DNA from: Nautilus pompilius
Taxonomy: Eukaryota > Mollusca > Cephalopoda > Nautilida > Nautilidae
DNA: 64,000 bases
Direction of reading: 5' to 3'
Assembly (NCBI GenBank): GCA_018389105.1
Contig: JACATO010000978.1
Location: forward strand, 372,001-436,000
The position numbers and the translations under genes were made by a program. Below the pieces are notes generated by a model that saw only the letters and a program-made list of their open reading frames with translations, did not search any database and was not told the origin of the DNA. Positions 1-13,374 of this stretch are shown here, piece after piece (within the stretch, counting starts at the first letter, position 1; each line of letters opens with the position of its first letter).

Positions 1-81
1 GCCAGCTTTACGTCTTCGACTAAAATCTCTGGGGATATTTGTTCCTTCTTCCTACCAGCCCCGAAGCGGAGTGATTCAGGA

Positions 82-210
82 TCAGTCGTCGTCAATGCCC
101 AGGGCACCTTCGATCACACATCTCTTAAAGATCCCATCACTAACAACAACGTTCTCTGAGACATCGCTTCGAATTCTATCTCTTGGAAAGCGCTTATTAT
201 GACACGTTTC
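82..210 (-). CDS. Possible C-terminal exon fragment at the window edge
   Basis: The minus strand is open from 210 to a TGA at 84-82. The end is protein-like: S-E-N-V-V-V-S-D-G-I-F-K-R-C-V-I-E-G, then A-L-G-I-D-D-D and stop. I see no good acceptor. A second minus frame and one plus frame are also open across positions 1 to 120-150, so the stretch could equally be repeat or exon sequence in another frame. No family is recognised. Confidence 0.18.
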   Translation of the reverse strand, partial: ETCHNKRFPRDRIRSDVSENVVVSDGIFKRCVIEGALGIDDD

Positions 211-1055
211 TTAAAATTCTGTCCCTAATAACAGCATCTAAAGTAAATCTTCATATTTTTTTTTAAATCTACGTGCTTCTAATACGAGCAAGTATTATAA
301 CATCTTTTCAAATCCCGCTTTTAATAATAGCACAGCTGATGAAACTTCATCTTTCACGCCTTCCATCAGTGATTGTTCGATACATACATTTTCCGCATAC
401 ACCAGTAATTCTTCAAATTTTAGATGCAGGGCAATCGTTTGTTTGTTGTTTATGATAGACTTTTATCAGGCAGCGCAATGAGTATTAAGGACTTTTAATT
501 AAAAACGGGCCACATGGCTTAAACTTTGTTCTATAAATTCTACGTTATTACTATTTAACATTCGGTATTTATTTTAATTATAGAAGTTATCCGCCTGTAC
601 ACTTTAGAACGTTTACTTATGGTCAAATCAAAACAATGGTCAAGTAATCTGACAAGTATACAGCAAATAATCACGATGCATTGCAAAGTTGCTTTGCCTT
701 TTACCAATTCCAAGTGATCATAAATGAGAATTATTGTTACCCACCGCTCTACACAAGGATCTACAAACTTGATTCCACGCCATATGGCACCACCAGTACC
801 TTAAAATTTAAATCCCCCCTTAGCAGTTTGATAGCGCGTCACTTGTGCGTCGCAATAGCAGTTATGTATAGGTTCGGGTAGAGTACATTGGGCTACATTC
901 TACGAACCATTCAGAAGTCGCAGCCGGCAAGACTGTAAAGTCCTATTTGTTGCGACACTGTTAGCGAATTAACCGGACTGCGGACGGACCCCCGAGCGTT
1001 ACCCAGTCCCAGTTAACTTTACATTTACCAGCTGACGATAATCGACAACTGTCGA

Positions 1056-1058
<3 letters not shown>

Positions 1059-1087
<29 letters not shown>
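1059..1087 (+). repeat. (CA)n microsatellite
   Basis: About 29 bp of uninterrupted CA. Confidence 0.95.
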
Positions 1088-1363
1088 CGACTTCGATCCA
1101 GCGTCGTCGCCGCAAAACAGCAGCTCTACAAATAGTTTGAGAGGAGGTTGCAACGGGAAGCTACACCATCCCTGGCGGTTCCGAAAACACTGTGAATACG
1201 TGTGTCGAGCGAACCACGAAAGAAACTTCAGATAATTATGAAGGAAATACGTTTTAAAGAACGACAGCAAGTAAAGTTGCTTCTACGCCATCAAGACGAC
1301 ACACTTATAGTTGACGATTTTTTTTTTTGTTGTTTTGACAAAAGCTTCATTCTCTGTTAGTCT

Positions 1364-1380
1364 ACCGTCAGGGGGCGCTA
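1364..1380 (+). promoter_or_regulatory. CTCF-like motif
   Basis: ACCGTCAGGGGGCGCTA closely matches the deeply conserved bilaterian CTCF core CCAsyAGrkGGCGC, pointing right. Confidence 0.45.
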
Positions 1381-2839
1381 AGCGGAAGAAACCTATCAAT
1401 AGCACAACGACACAATTACCATGAAAACGGACGTAGCACAATTGCAAATTTTTATAAGGCCAGATTTTATCTTTCTTTACTGGTTGGTAAATAGATACTT
1501 GATGAGAATTTCAAAAAAACAACCAAAAGGGAATGTTTTCTTAAGAGTAAAAGAATCTGCTTAACAGATCAGAATAAAGCAACAAACAACTGTATATGAG
1601 TGTTTCTATGAACTTTCCAAAATCGTAATTTAGATTTGATTTTCGAGGAAACAGCATACGATGGCGCGAAGATATCCATACATGTGACGCGTGTATGTGA
1701 AGCTTTAGTCAGGTTTTCAGAAGGTTGACGTGGCACAACGACTCAGTGCGCACTTCCGTCACATAGAATGATGCAGATGGCGTGAGTTTGTTTGTGTTGT
1801 AGGTTGAAGCGACGACTCCCTACCTAGCCAACCGCACTTTTAGACGGTAAAATCAGGTGTCAGGGAATACAGGAAGCAGTCAGAAAACTTACTGCCAGCA
1901 CTCAGTGTGCACCCCCACAAAAAATCCCGACATAAATCTTCATCTTTAAACGTGGAAGGAAACAGGCCTACGCGGAAAAACCCCACCAGTCGGGCCGGAA
2001 GAGCGATTCCAGGTACGCCAACCCGAGCCGGCGATCCTAACTCTGTCTTCCACCGTGTCAGTCCAGCCTTCTTAGCACCGGCCGCGGCCAAATCAATCAA
2101 CTCCCCCCCAAATCCATTTTCATACACAAATAGCGTTGAATTGAATGCCTTTTCTTGAAATACGTCTCGGGCGACACGGGGTTGAGACAGAACAGTCATT
2201 TATCGACGGGGCAAAATGAGACAATTCTCTTCTATTTCAAATTTTAAATTAGACCGAATTCGTGACGTTTGGTATGGAAACGCGTTTTCTGCGTAGGGAA
2301 TTTGACTATTTCGCACTCTTTTGTTATTTCCCTAACCCTCCCGTCTCGACACATTTGGCCTCCCTTTACTATGGGATTGTCAACATTCCGTAGGTCGTCG
2401 CTGCAGAAGCCGCGATGTTTGAACGTTATCGCCAACGTCTTTCCGAACGAAAAAATGGGAAAGAAAAAGTTGAAAAGGGGTGAAAGGGGTTTGCGTTTTC
2501 CGTGGTACGTAGTACAAATGTATGCTGAAATGCGCGGATATAGTCCCGGCGCAATACCAGCATGGGGAGCAGGTAGCACACGTGATCGATTCTGACTTAG
2601 CGCTGTGCGCCGCTTCCTGCGCCTCTGCTTCAAAGAATTGATGAAGCATTTAACTTTATCATCGGTAGGGAAGCTGCTCATCTGGCCGTCTTCCTTGAAG
2701 GTCACGAGCACCGCCGTGGGACTGATAGCGTAGTAATTCGACGTACTACTTTCGTATTACTAGACGTTATTAACGCTTCTCTATAGTTTCTAGCTACGAA
2801 GAGATTTTTCAATAATTTCTCACGTGATGAACCGAGAAT

Positions 2840-2840
2840 A

Positions 2841-2899
<59 letters not shown>

Positions 2900-3038
2900 T
2901 AGAGAGAGAGGAGAGAGAGAGGAGATGGAGAGAGAGGAGAGAGAGAGAGAGAGATGGAGAGAGAGATGGAGGACAGAGAGATGGAGAGAGAGAGAGATGG
3001 AGAGAGAGAGGAGAGAGGAGATGGGAGACAGAGAGATG

Positions 3039-3071
<33 letters not shown>

Positions 3072-3454
3072 TGGAGAGAGATGGAGAGAGAGAGATGGAG
3101 AGAGATGGAGAGAAAGCGAGAGATGGAGAGAGAGAGATGGAGAGACAGAGAGATGGAGAGAAAGAGAGAGATGGAGAGAGAGAGATGGAGAGAGATGGAG
3201 AGAGAGAGATGGAGAGACAGAGAGATGGAGAGAAAGAGAGAGATGGAGAGAGAGAGATGGAGAGACAGAGAGAGATGGAGAGGAGAGAGATGGAGAGAGA
3301 TGGAGAGACAGAGAGATGGAGAGAAAGAGAGAGATGGAGGAGAGAGAGAGAGATGGAGAGAGAGAGATGGAGAGAGATGGAGAGAGATGGAGAGACAGAG
3401 AGATGGAGAGAAAGAGAGAGATGGAGGAGAGAGAGATGGAGAGACAGAGAGATG

Positions 3455-3487
<33 letters not shown>

Positions 3488-3565
3488 AGAGAGAGCGAGA
3501 GAGAGAGAGAGAGAGAGATGGAGAGAGATGGAGAGAGAGAGAGATGGAGAGAGAGAGAGAGGGGG
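2840..3565 (+). repeat. 726-bp purine tract, (GA)n with GATGGA interspersions
   Basis: The tract is almost pure purine on the plus strand, made of GAGA runs broken by ATGGAGAGAG, GACAGAGAGATGG and AAAGAGAG units in a loose higher-order pattern between about 3060 and 3430. The long open frames on both strands (Arg/Glu/Met or Ser/Leu low-complexity) are artefacts of the repeat. Confidence 0.95.
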
Positions 3566-3670
3566 CCGTGAACGACTTCTCTCCGCCCACAGGGATTCTC
3601 AAATAAAAAACGAGATCTCTTTTTCCGCAACGATCTGGGATTTTGTGCCAACGAGGAAGTGATCATCTGA

Positions 3671-3687
3671 CCCGTGAGGGGGCGCTT
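3671..3687 (+). promoter_or_regulatory. CTCF-like motif
   Basis: CCCGTGAGGGGGCGCTT lies just past the long GA tract; same orientation as the motif at 1.36 kb. Confidence 0.4.
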
Positions 3688-5108
3688 TAATAGGAAAAAT
3701 AACAAACAAAAAACCTGCGCATACACGCAAACGAATAAACTTTATAAGATGTTAGTCTTTGTACCAACTATATAGCTAAACAAGTTTCCTGTGGTCTTAT
3801 ATAGAATGCCATTTCATCATCCCTCATGCAACAGAAAATTTATTTGCATTCTCACTGGAGATAACTCGTGGAACTTGATTCCATTGATGTAAATACAATC
3901 TGCATAAAACGTGATCATAAAGAGCTTCCAATATTTGATGATTTATGCTCTGGAAAAATAGTTTTAAAATATACTACTGGCCTGATGGTTTGCTAACTGT
4001 CTAAAAGCTTATGAGGAAATTTATAAATTATTACTTGTAAATAAAAGCTATTACTGGGGAATTAGATGAAATTTATTATACACGATTGATCGATCATAAT
4101 GTATTTTTGGATCAGTGACTTATATATATAGCGGTATCTCTTATGGTGTTTAAGCATACAAAAATTGAAAAAAAGAGGGTCCAAATGAAGATCTATAAAT
4201 AAATTCATGTTTGATTGCAGTACAAATGAGAGCAGAAGTTTACTTCTTAATGCTACTATGCTTTGCACACTTTGTACGTCATCGGTTACGCTTCTCTCAA
4301 AAATACGTGGATTTAATCTCGATCGTAAAGTGACGTGTAAAATCTGTCACGATTCCAGGAGAGTAAGAAAACATGTTGCCAAAGGGAAAGGAAAAACGTC
4401 ACAGTCTCAATGAATTTTGAAATATAGTTTTAATCGCTAAAATGTTACATTATAATGTAAAAAAAAAAGAAATAGACAAACAGAAAACGTGTCAAAATTC
4501 TCTCATCATTGTCATCCGACTGACAGATATGTATGTATATTCCGGACGATACACTAAAAATCAGATCTGGAATGCAATTACCAAATGCCTAATTAATAAC
4601 AGGTTTTTAAAACATTTTCTTTCAGTTTGTGCACAATGATAAAAATTGCTACTTTGTATATATTAAAACAACGAAAGTGTCACCATAAACTGTACTGGGA
4701 CATAAAATGAGTAATTTTAGGTTTTTTTGGCAAGAGAACCAAAAAATAACAAATTAAAATTCATGGTGTTTCAGTACCGACTCAATCTAGACTGACATTC
4801 ATTCTCCACAGTTATTTTGCAGTATCACCGAGAAATCTGGTCTACCAGAGAAATATTATCGAATAGCAGTCGGAGGGAGGAAAAGAAAACAGCCTGCGAA
4901 TGTAGCAAGGGGGCTAGTTACATAGGAGACCCCAAGATTGATTCTCCTTTAAAAGAAAAAAAACTTATTTGGTCAGCTTGGTGTGCTTCTTTGCCAAGAT
5001 CGATGCGCCAGCGCACCGTGGAAGGATTTATTATAAACGAAAACGCAACTTTTTCGAGCTGGAATCGATGCTTCGTCTTTTATCAACACAGGGGAAAGTC
5101 CGGTGATG

Positions 5109-5364
5109 TATAAACGCTTTCCGCTCGGACCGCGCAGAAGACGCATCCGAGCGGGGAAGATGGCGAGGACCCAGATTTGCTAAAGTAGATATTCTCGTTG
5201 CGGAGAGTCAACAGCAGATGACCGAGTTACGCTTCGTTGCACACCGCATGCATCGTGTTTCCGCATGGATGTGTTTAAATCCGAAATGTAAAGGTGTATC
5301 TAGTTTGCGAGACTCGGGGACACTTAATAAGTTATCTTAAAGTAAAGCGGACAGCTCGCAAACG
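5109..5364 (+). promoter_or_regulatory. Candidate TATA promoter and noncoding first exon
   Basis: A TATAAA-like box (near 5109) is followed by a CpG-rich stretch, uncommon in this AT-rich window. That stretch ends at a strong donor, AACG|GTGAGT, with GT at 5365-5366. The only ATG near the start opens a seven-codon frame (M-A-R-T-Q-I-C). This is the pattern of a 5' UTR exon of a plus-strand gene, but no downstream coding exon could be linked to it. Confidence 0.25.
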
Positions 5365-6189
5365 GTGAGTAAAAGGAGAGTATCCGAACAAACCCCCACA
5401 AATTATAAATTTCCATGGTGTTCGTAAAGAGAAAGCTTAGAAACGCAAATATAGATAGTTTATTTATATTACATCATCATCTGTTTCATTAAGTAACAAT
5501 GTAGAAAATTGTCTTCGTACTTGTGTTGACAATCAGGCAGGTATTTTTTTTTCCAATCAAGTGAAGTAACCAAAAGGAGCCGGAATAATTTCCAGTCACG
5601 TGGTCGCCGTGGAAAATCTTACCATATTCATGAAGATTGCTGCTCGTGCAATTACATCCTTATTCTTCTTCCTACTTTCAGACAAATCTGAATCTCTTGC
5701 ATTTTTTCTTTCTTTTTTTTTTGTTTTGAAAAGTAATTCAGATGTTTTAGTTTTGTTTAAAATATAACAGGCAAACTAAAAAACTGCCTTGCCTATTAAT
5801 TTAGTTTTTAAAGCGTGGATTAGTCCAAGTAAACTGAACTCTGCGAATACTCAAATGTGATAATTAATTTACCCTCGAAGAATGAGAAAGCAGCCATTTT
5901 AAGAACCCTGATGGAACTAAATCTTCCTTAACTTTTTACTTTAATATGATCTAATTTTAAGAATTAATTCTCTGTCGACATTAATAATGCATGGTAGCGC
6001 ATTCTTGGGAATAGTATTCCCGATGATAACAAGCCTTTGCTTAAATACCTTCTAATAAAGATATCGTTCTTTTTATAAACAGTTCTTCTGCCTTCCATAT
6101 CTATCTTACTTCACTCGGACGGAAAACATTTGCATATTTGTTTTTTTTTATTTGAAAATTCGCATTATATTATGTAATAATATAAGTAT

Positions 6190-6390
6190 TGCCAGCATCG
6201 TTTAGAAGGCGAATAGTCTGGGAATTGTGTTGGCCAGTTGAAGTGTTTGAGAACTCCTGGAAATTCTCAGCTCCTGATTGTATGGCCTTGTGGACTAAAA
6301 AAATGGTGATTCCACTTATCCTATGGCTGTTTGCTATGGAACGTTTTGCAAAACGTTTTCATATTATAGCCCTCCACCATGCTTCATGAT
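6190..6390 (-). pseudogene. Tc1/mariner-type transposase fragment
   Basis: The minus strand contains M-K-H-G-G (6387-6371), E-N-V-L-Q-N-V-P, F-F-S-P-Q-G-H-T and W-P-T-Q-F-P-D-Y-S-P-S-K-R-C-W (about 6240-6190). These align by eye with the Tc1 hallmarks KHGG, the second catalytic Asp region (xQDNxPxHT) and WPxQSPDLNPIExxW. The Asp of the second motif and the Glu of the third appear replaced (the Glu by Lys), some 25 codons after KHGG look deleted, and in-frame stops occur. Terminal inverted repeats are not visible. This is an old, dead copy. Confidence 0.6.
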
Positions 6391-6612
6391 TTTATGACCC
6401 CTCTGCTGTTACCGTAACTCATCTATAAGTACACTTACGCATAAAAATGAGTAGCCCGTCAACACCATCGTTAGAGTCTGAGGATTAGGATGTTATCCAT
6501 TATTTTCTGTTAATATATATCAGCATGACCAACCTGCGCCGGTTCATTAGTTTGTCTTTGAAGCTCCTGTGGTTTTCTATCATTTTTTTCTAAAATGTTT
6601 CTTTTCTGTATT

Positions 6613-6967
6613 TGTTAGGGAAATCCAAAAATTTCCCCAAAAATCCCTTCGTTTTGGGGGGAACTGGAAACTGACCAATCAGGTGAAGTGAAACGTTCCA
6701 GATTTCGGCACACACCGAAAATCTCATCCTCATTGGTTCATTTCGTCTTTTGACCTTGCGTCATTACTATTTTTGGTAACGATTGTTCTGGAAGAGAATC
6801 TCAAGGTCATGATGTTTACGATATAAAACCGCTGTGTTTGTGTTGGAGCACAATAGACTATCCGCACACCGAAGTCTTCTTCTCTACCGGAACAAAAATT
6901 GGCGAAAATTGTTGACGTCAGTGTTGCGTATTAGGCTGCTGTAGTTCAAAAGAACGTGTTCACAACA
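6613..6967 (+). mobile_element. Solo LTR of an LTR retrotransposon
   Basis: The 355-bp unit begins TGTTAGGG and ends CACAACA (TGTT...AACA termini). It is flanked by perfect 5-bp direct repeats, GTATT at 6608-6612 and 6968-6972. Inside are two CCAAT boxes (6675-6679, and reversed at 6732-6736) and a TATAAAA at 6822-6828, as in a U3 promoter. No internal coding region is attached, so this is the recombined remnant of a fossil element. The intact duplication suggests moderate rather than great age. The family (Gypsy, BEL or Copia) cannot be decided from the LTR alone; orientation is set by the TATA box. Confidence 0.7.
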
Positions 6968-6972
6968 GTATT

Positions 6973-9900
6973 AATCGTAAATAAAGCATTGGAATTAATC
7001 AGTTGCCTTCTAGAAATTTAGAGCTAAACCACTTGAAGGTTCTTAGATTCTAGTGTTCATTTCTTATCCAATTTTATAGAGTTTTTCTCGATATAAACCA
7101 AGGATCGTTCCGTACCTAAAATGGGTAGAGTTTAAAAGATATGCGATGGTATAGAAAATCGTTTGGTCACGGGTTTATTGTTGCATTGCACATGAACACA
7201 TATTCACAGCGTGCGTAGTCCCATCAGTTCATCGGCTCAAAAACAGGATAATTAATCAGTTCTTCAACACAGGTGCCTATCCTTCGTATACACCTGCTGC
7301 TAAAACTATCCATTTAAGATGCAAAGAGAATGCATTATAACTTAGCTGTTAGTTAAAACAGTCACCATACCACCAAACATCGTTACTGGTTTTCTTTCTC
7401 ACGAATAACAGAAGATATTGATATAAACCAGAAGGCTCGACAAAAATTACTGCGACATTATGTGAGCCTTTGTAAATAAATAAGCTGAGCAAAAGTATCG
7501 ATTTGTAAAATTGTGAAATTTATTTTAAAACGTATATTTATGAAATAGAGGTCAAGTGTCTTCAAAATTTATTTCGATTGCAATATAGAGAATATTTAAG
7601 CAGATGCCATTAAATTTTTCTAGCTATTGCAGAGCTTCTCTTTAAGATTAAAATCCGGACTCCGGGTGACTAACCAATTTATTTATTGTACAAGTAGGTC
7701 CTACATAATGTACAACTTTCTGAAGCCATAAGAGACTATATGGGGCTCTTCTAGGAGATCTTTGCGGGATAACTGTTGTCTATTTATTTTAATCATTAAC
7801 TCTCTTGACATCATTTTCCGGGCTTTAATGTTGTGACCTAACAATAATGGTTTGGCCTTTTCTGCCTTTTCCTGATCACGCTAACTGATTTTATTCGTCT
7901 CCATCACCTGTTTGTTTCTCGCTATTTTTCAACATATCATCTCAGATTAGAGCTCGTATTTCTTGTTTCGGATAAATACGCAAAATCCATCCCCGCATCA
8001 CGTTTGCAGACATTTGTTTGCCCCTTGTCTCCCCTTATGATATAGTTTATACAGCAACCACTTCAGTTTAAAATTTGTCTCCCCACCGACACCTTTATAG
8101 GCTGCTCTGTATCAGTTGATCGCCTGTTCATACCCCCGCTCTCCTTGCTTTCCGTTTTTGTATTCTTATATTTCCAGCGTACATCAGATTATACTTGAAA
8201 TGAGACTGATGCACTTTGAACACCTTGCCTGACACATTTTAATGTCTTTGACAAGTACTCACCGACACCAGCCTGCATCTGTAAGATAAAAAGGAAAATA
8301 ATCCCAGCTTTCCGACTAGCTTTATCTATCGCAACATATTTTGCAATACTTTTTTTTTAGAAAGAATAGAGAATTATTTTGTATAAATTAAATATTAACA
8401 GCAGTAGTATTTGTCACAAAACCAAGACAAAGCAAGAAATACTTTTTAAGTCACACATGAGACCGCGTGATAAGATGGAAAGCAACTACGGAATATTTTA
8501 TAGCGGTACCAGATCACCTCCTTACAGTACTAGTCATTTATACACGAATGATGAAAAAACGTTCCTTTAGTAGTCAAATTTTAAATGCTTTGATTTCTTA
8601 TCAAGGCAACCAGTGCATGTTAATTATTTTCACGTTTGAAGAATATGATCGATATCAGTGTAATACAGATGCAAATTATTCAAAGACTTTGATAAAGATG
8701 GCTTTTGATCCTGTTTATCTACGTATATATGAATTAATTAATATCATCATTATTATCTACACTCGTGAACAATTTATTCTAGTCATTCGTTTTATTACAA
8801 AAGAATTGTTTATATATATATATATATATATAAATAGCCTTGCTATAAGTTTGGATAATTGGTAATTATGACCTTTAGTAACTGAAAGTAACCGGAAAAA
8901 AATCAGTAGCTATCCACACTATAGAAAACACTGATTATTTCGAAAGTTTTAGTCTCAGGCCTCTTTTTAAACGAATAAAATTCAAATTTGATAAATCCGG
9001 TGTTTCAATCGTGTAGCATAAGAGCTTGAATTATTTTTAATATATAAATTGTATTGAATCTTTATAAAACTTTCCTCATTTTATTACTATAAATGAAATA
9101 AATGTTAATGTATATGCTTATCAAAAGTCAGTGTTTATTAAATATTAGGTAGTTATAAAAGTTTTGAAATAACTGCCCAGAATTCATGAATATTTGTTAC
9201 ATATAAAATAAAATATATTTTTTTTAATTTTTATAAACTGAAAGAAAATTAAATTAACGACATTAAAATTGCGTTTGCAGTAAATTTATTTGTAGATCGA
9301 TTATTTACATACACTGATCAAATGTAAAATAATTATATATTTATATCAAGTGCAGTAAAATAAAGCAAAAAGTGCAAAATTCACAAAATATTTATTAAAT
9401 AACTAAATAAAATTAATAGTTATTAAAACACTTTTAAGAATACAATTTGAAAAAATTATTTGACTGCACTTTATTTCACTTCTTTCTTTGTCAAATTCTA
9501 ACGATGAAAATACGTTTGAGCGAACTTTACCATCCTTCTTAGAGACAGCTCGGTAATAACCGTTTGTTAAATTTCGTTTATTATTAATCTTCAATTTCTT
9601 AATAAATTTCCTAAAAATATACTATGCTTCATACATCGGACGCATAGTCCTTTTATTAATATCAGTTACAATTTATTAAAATCTTGGCAAAAATGGAAAG
9701 AAACACATGAAAAAGGTAATCAATCAGTCGAATTTCTTGGTATAATAACTTGAATTTTCCATAAAATGATTTTGGAAAATTCTGTATTCTAAGCCATTTT
9801 TTATTCAGTAAGAAATATTCTTTAAAATATCAGTAAATGTAAAAGAGATCTTACACGTCTAGAATTCGCCACAAATAAGTTAATTACTCTTAAATTTCTT

Positions 9901-12900
9901 CCTAGTTTCTTTCCTTTAAATGTAAGAAAACTAATTTTTAAAATCTGTTTTCTTTGAAGAATTATCTCTTCGTGTTAATATCCTGATTACATGAATAAAT
10001 ATATAAAATCAAATCTTTTCCATTCTTCTAATGAAACTTCTGGCCAGTGGAGAAAAGGGGAGGCAACCCCTGACGTATAGAGTCCTCCCCATGAAAGGTT
10101 ATAGAAGACATTAATTCTTTAGCACAAACTGCATAAAAATCAATCCTCTGTTTTAAGTATAAAACAGAAACAAACAGCCTGGGACGACAATGGAAAGGAA
10201 GAAACATGATCTGTAAACAGTCGTTGTTCGATCCACTCTGCCTCGAAGGAACTAAAAATCTTACAGAGTAAAGAATGGAGTTCGTGAATATTCACCTTGA
10301 TGGCAAAGCTAATCAAAGCAGAACGATTTAAGCTTGATGCGAACCATAACAGGTAATTAGGCGAGAGACGTTTTCGGAATATACTTTCTACTTCAAAGAT
10401 GATTACAAAATCAAAAGACTGTACATTAAAGAAAATAAGATTTTAAGTAAATACAGATTAGAAAGGATGGAGAAGTCTGGTAGATTCTCATCTGTAGACA
10501 TACATTTTAGTTAAAAGTTATATTTCTGTGAGATAATTGAAAACTTCAAGCACATGATTGGCAAAGATTCAGCATATCACTGCATCACTGTCGTTAAGAG
10601 AACAAAATTGGACTAAAGAAACATCCAGCAGTCCAATAAACACTTCAAACTTGTTTACATTGTGATTCTTCAGCATAGCAACGGAAGTCCAGTTCACAGA
10701 TTAAGGAAAACAGCTGTTATTTTATTTGCGTCGTCAGAAGGAATGCAAAATAGTGAACGTATGGCGTAGAAAATGATTTTAGGCGAGTTGAGGAAATTTG
10801 CTTCCATAGGTGACCTAGGAAAGTATGGAAACCTCATGTTATGCAAAACAGATTTCTGTATCATCCCATTGGTGTTCATCAGAAGCTTTTGAATAAACCA
10901 AAGAAGGTAGAATCGACAGAATGTTAATGTCGCTAAATATATGCACAAATATTTGTCTGTTTCTCCAAAGGACTTTGTGAGATAATTTAGACAAAAGAGA
11001 ACGCTGGCTGTCTACGTCAAAAGTTTTGTTTCCGCTAAGACATTGAATGAGATTTTTTTTTGTAGGTATCACAGCCACTGCAACAGAATACGTTGGCGAG
11101 GTTATAAAGCGGATGTAATTCAGTTATCGGCACATGCCGTCCAGGTGAAGCAAACTCAGAGATAAAAATGTACAAATTCCTGGATCAGCGTGTTGAATTT
11201 GTTTTCCACTTCTTAACACAACGCTTAAAAGTTATAGTTCCTTCACGCCCTAAAACCCGTTTTATTTAAATAAATACATTTCCATGGATATGAATGCATT
11301 AACTAAAAATACCTTAAGCAATTAAAGATGTTTTTTATTCTAATATATTACCGATGCAAAATATACTTTGCTCAATAACTAAACTGAACGCTTCACAAAC
11401 GTAGAGAGACGAGATTTTAAGAACCATTTTAAATTCAGTATTTTGTTTGGCTATCAAATGCCCTCTATAATTAGTTTATTGTTGGTTTTTTTTAAAAAAT
11501 CTCTTTCTTGAGAAAAGAAGTGTTTTCTGATAGTATTGACATATAGAATGCCATATGATTAATCCCTAAAGATCCACTAGTTTTGGGATTGACACAAAAT
11601 ATCAAACGGGTAGTACGTGAAAGATTTGTTAGTTTTGTCGACATTGTTAGCCTTTTACCAATACCATAGAAAAAAATCCACATCTGATTCATATTTAATC
11701 CCTGTCATCCTGAAAAACCATCCATTTGTAGAATTTACGTGATGTTTACTATCTTTCTTGTTTAATATGTAAATATCACGTAAAGATTTCTCTTGATTCT
11801 TTATCCAGTCATTAAAGATGAAGTAAAGATAATTTTCGAGTCTTTAAGGCACTACGAATTCACATCATAAATGATAACTATAGGAATTATATTAGAACGT
11901 TTCATGATACAGAAAATAAATAAAACCAACCTGAGTAAATTCAAAATATTATTGCTCAGTTGAAGGCAATTTTGAAATTTTTTGCATTCTTGGAAGTATT
12001 TTTAAAATTATGAGCGGGCGAAACTAGATTGAGATTGCATACCAGATAATTTAGATGCTAATAATTTAATATATGTTAATGATATAATTTGCGTTATTTA
12101 CAAACTTATTGTTTTAGCCGGTTGGCATCAATAAATTAAATATTTTTCTAGTAATTAAATTATAATATGATTAATTTTCTAAGTAAAATGCATGTCATAC
12201 AGCAAGCAAAAGTTTGTGTTAGTTTTTTTCACTTCAAATTGGTTACTGCACTCTTTCGTTTGACACAAAATATATTATCAATAAATGTTTACAGATCAGG
12301 CAATTTTCCCTCCCAAAGTAAATAAAAAATTTTGTTTTGCATTTATTCTAATATTAGTCAAACTAAAATAAAATTTACATATTAAATCTAATAAATAGAA
12401 ACAGGATATAGAAGTTTTGTCTGGATGGACAAGGCTCAGCCACATTCACTGGCATCGTTAACTGAATTAATAAACATCAGACTTCTAAACAACTGGTAAT
12501 AATTTTTAATATGGAAATTCTTAATTCAAGTAAATTATATATTTCAGTTTGGTGGTATTGCTCATTAACTTTATAATTAAATCAACGATGTCAGCAACTT
12601 AAGTTAATTATATCATTAAAATGTTTTGATATTACTTTTTAAATTAATTATACAATTCAACAGAAAAATGATTTCCAAAGTTCGATCTAGAACTATGTGA
12701 CATGAATGTCCAGCTTCTTCCACTTAATTGAGCAATGAGATAACAATTTGGTGAAATATTTATATTAGTAATGTAAAGATGTTTTATATGAAAGAAATCA
12801 AGATGAAAATTCTATACACTATCAGAAGAGGCCAAATTTTGATCATTTGTTACTATTCAGGGTGTAAATCTGGTGATTTATTTTTTTGAATGTCAAATAT

Positions 12901-13374
12901 TTTTAATTTCAGAAAAAGTATGATAGATCTTTGAATTTGAAAGTTTTGTAGAAAATCAAGAACTGACTTTACGCTCACTACGGCGTAAAATTTCCTATTT
13001 GTGTAAAATTACAATGTAATATAATTAATATTCTACCATAAAAATAGCCTTGTTTTTTATTTCATGGTACTGCAAGTCGATAAATATGGATGATAATTCC
13101 TATCAGTCTAATAAATTTATCGAAACTTACTCCATATTTCCTGAACAACATCATCAAGTCCGAACAAAATATTAAATCTATATTTTTATTTTCAGGTTCT
13201 AACAAGTAACGAAGTAGATAATAGAAGTAAATTGTAGATTAACCAAGGATATAGAAAAGCACTATTATACACTTCCAAATTAAACGCGAAGCCTCATCAC
13301 CGGTATTACCCAAGAACGTTTCCTTTTCAAACATTCTGCTTCAGAGAGTACAGATCGGAGCCTACCAATGTCTG
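6973..13374. other. AT-rich, no gene recognised
   Basis: Very AT-rich from about 9 to 13 kb. A short minus-strand open frame near 10.7-11.1 kb may be an old repeat, but I cannot name it. Confidence 0.6.

Larger units (their letters stand above)
211..2839. other. No gene recognised
   Basis: Mixed sequence with a CA microsatellite and a CTCF-like motif. From about 1830 to 2710 it is CpG-rich and carries a 119-codon and a 155-codon open frame on the minus strand. Neither resembles a family I know and neither has convincing splice sites, so I do not call them. Confidence 0.6.
3566..6189. other. No gene recognised apart from the candidate promoter near 5.1 kb
   Basis: AT-rich sequence. A 98-codon plus-strand open frame (4817-5113) follows an acceptor-like TTTTGCAG at its left edge, but it has no matching donor and I recognise no family. 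Confidence 0.55.

Noticed and set aside
2809-3726. Long Ser/Leu and Arg/Glu open frames on both strands
   Set aside because: They are translations of the GA/CT tract. The same applies at 30.9, 42.6-43.2 and 48.9-49.5 kb.
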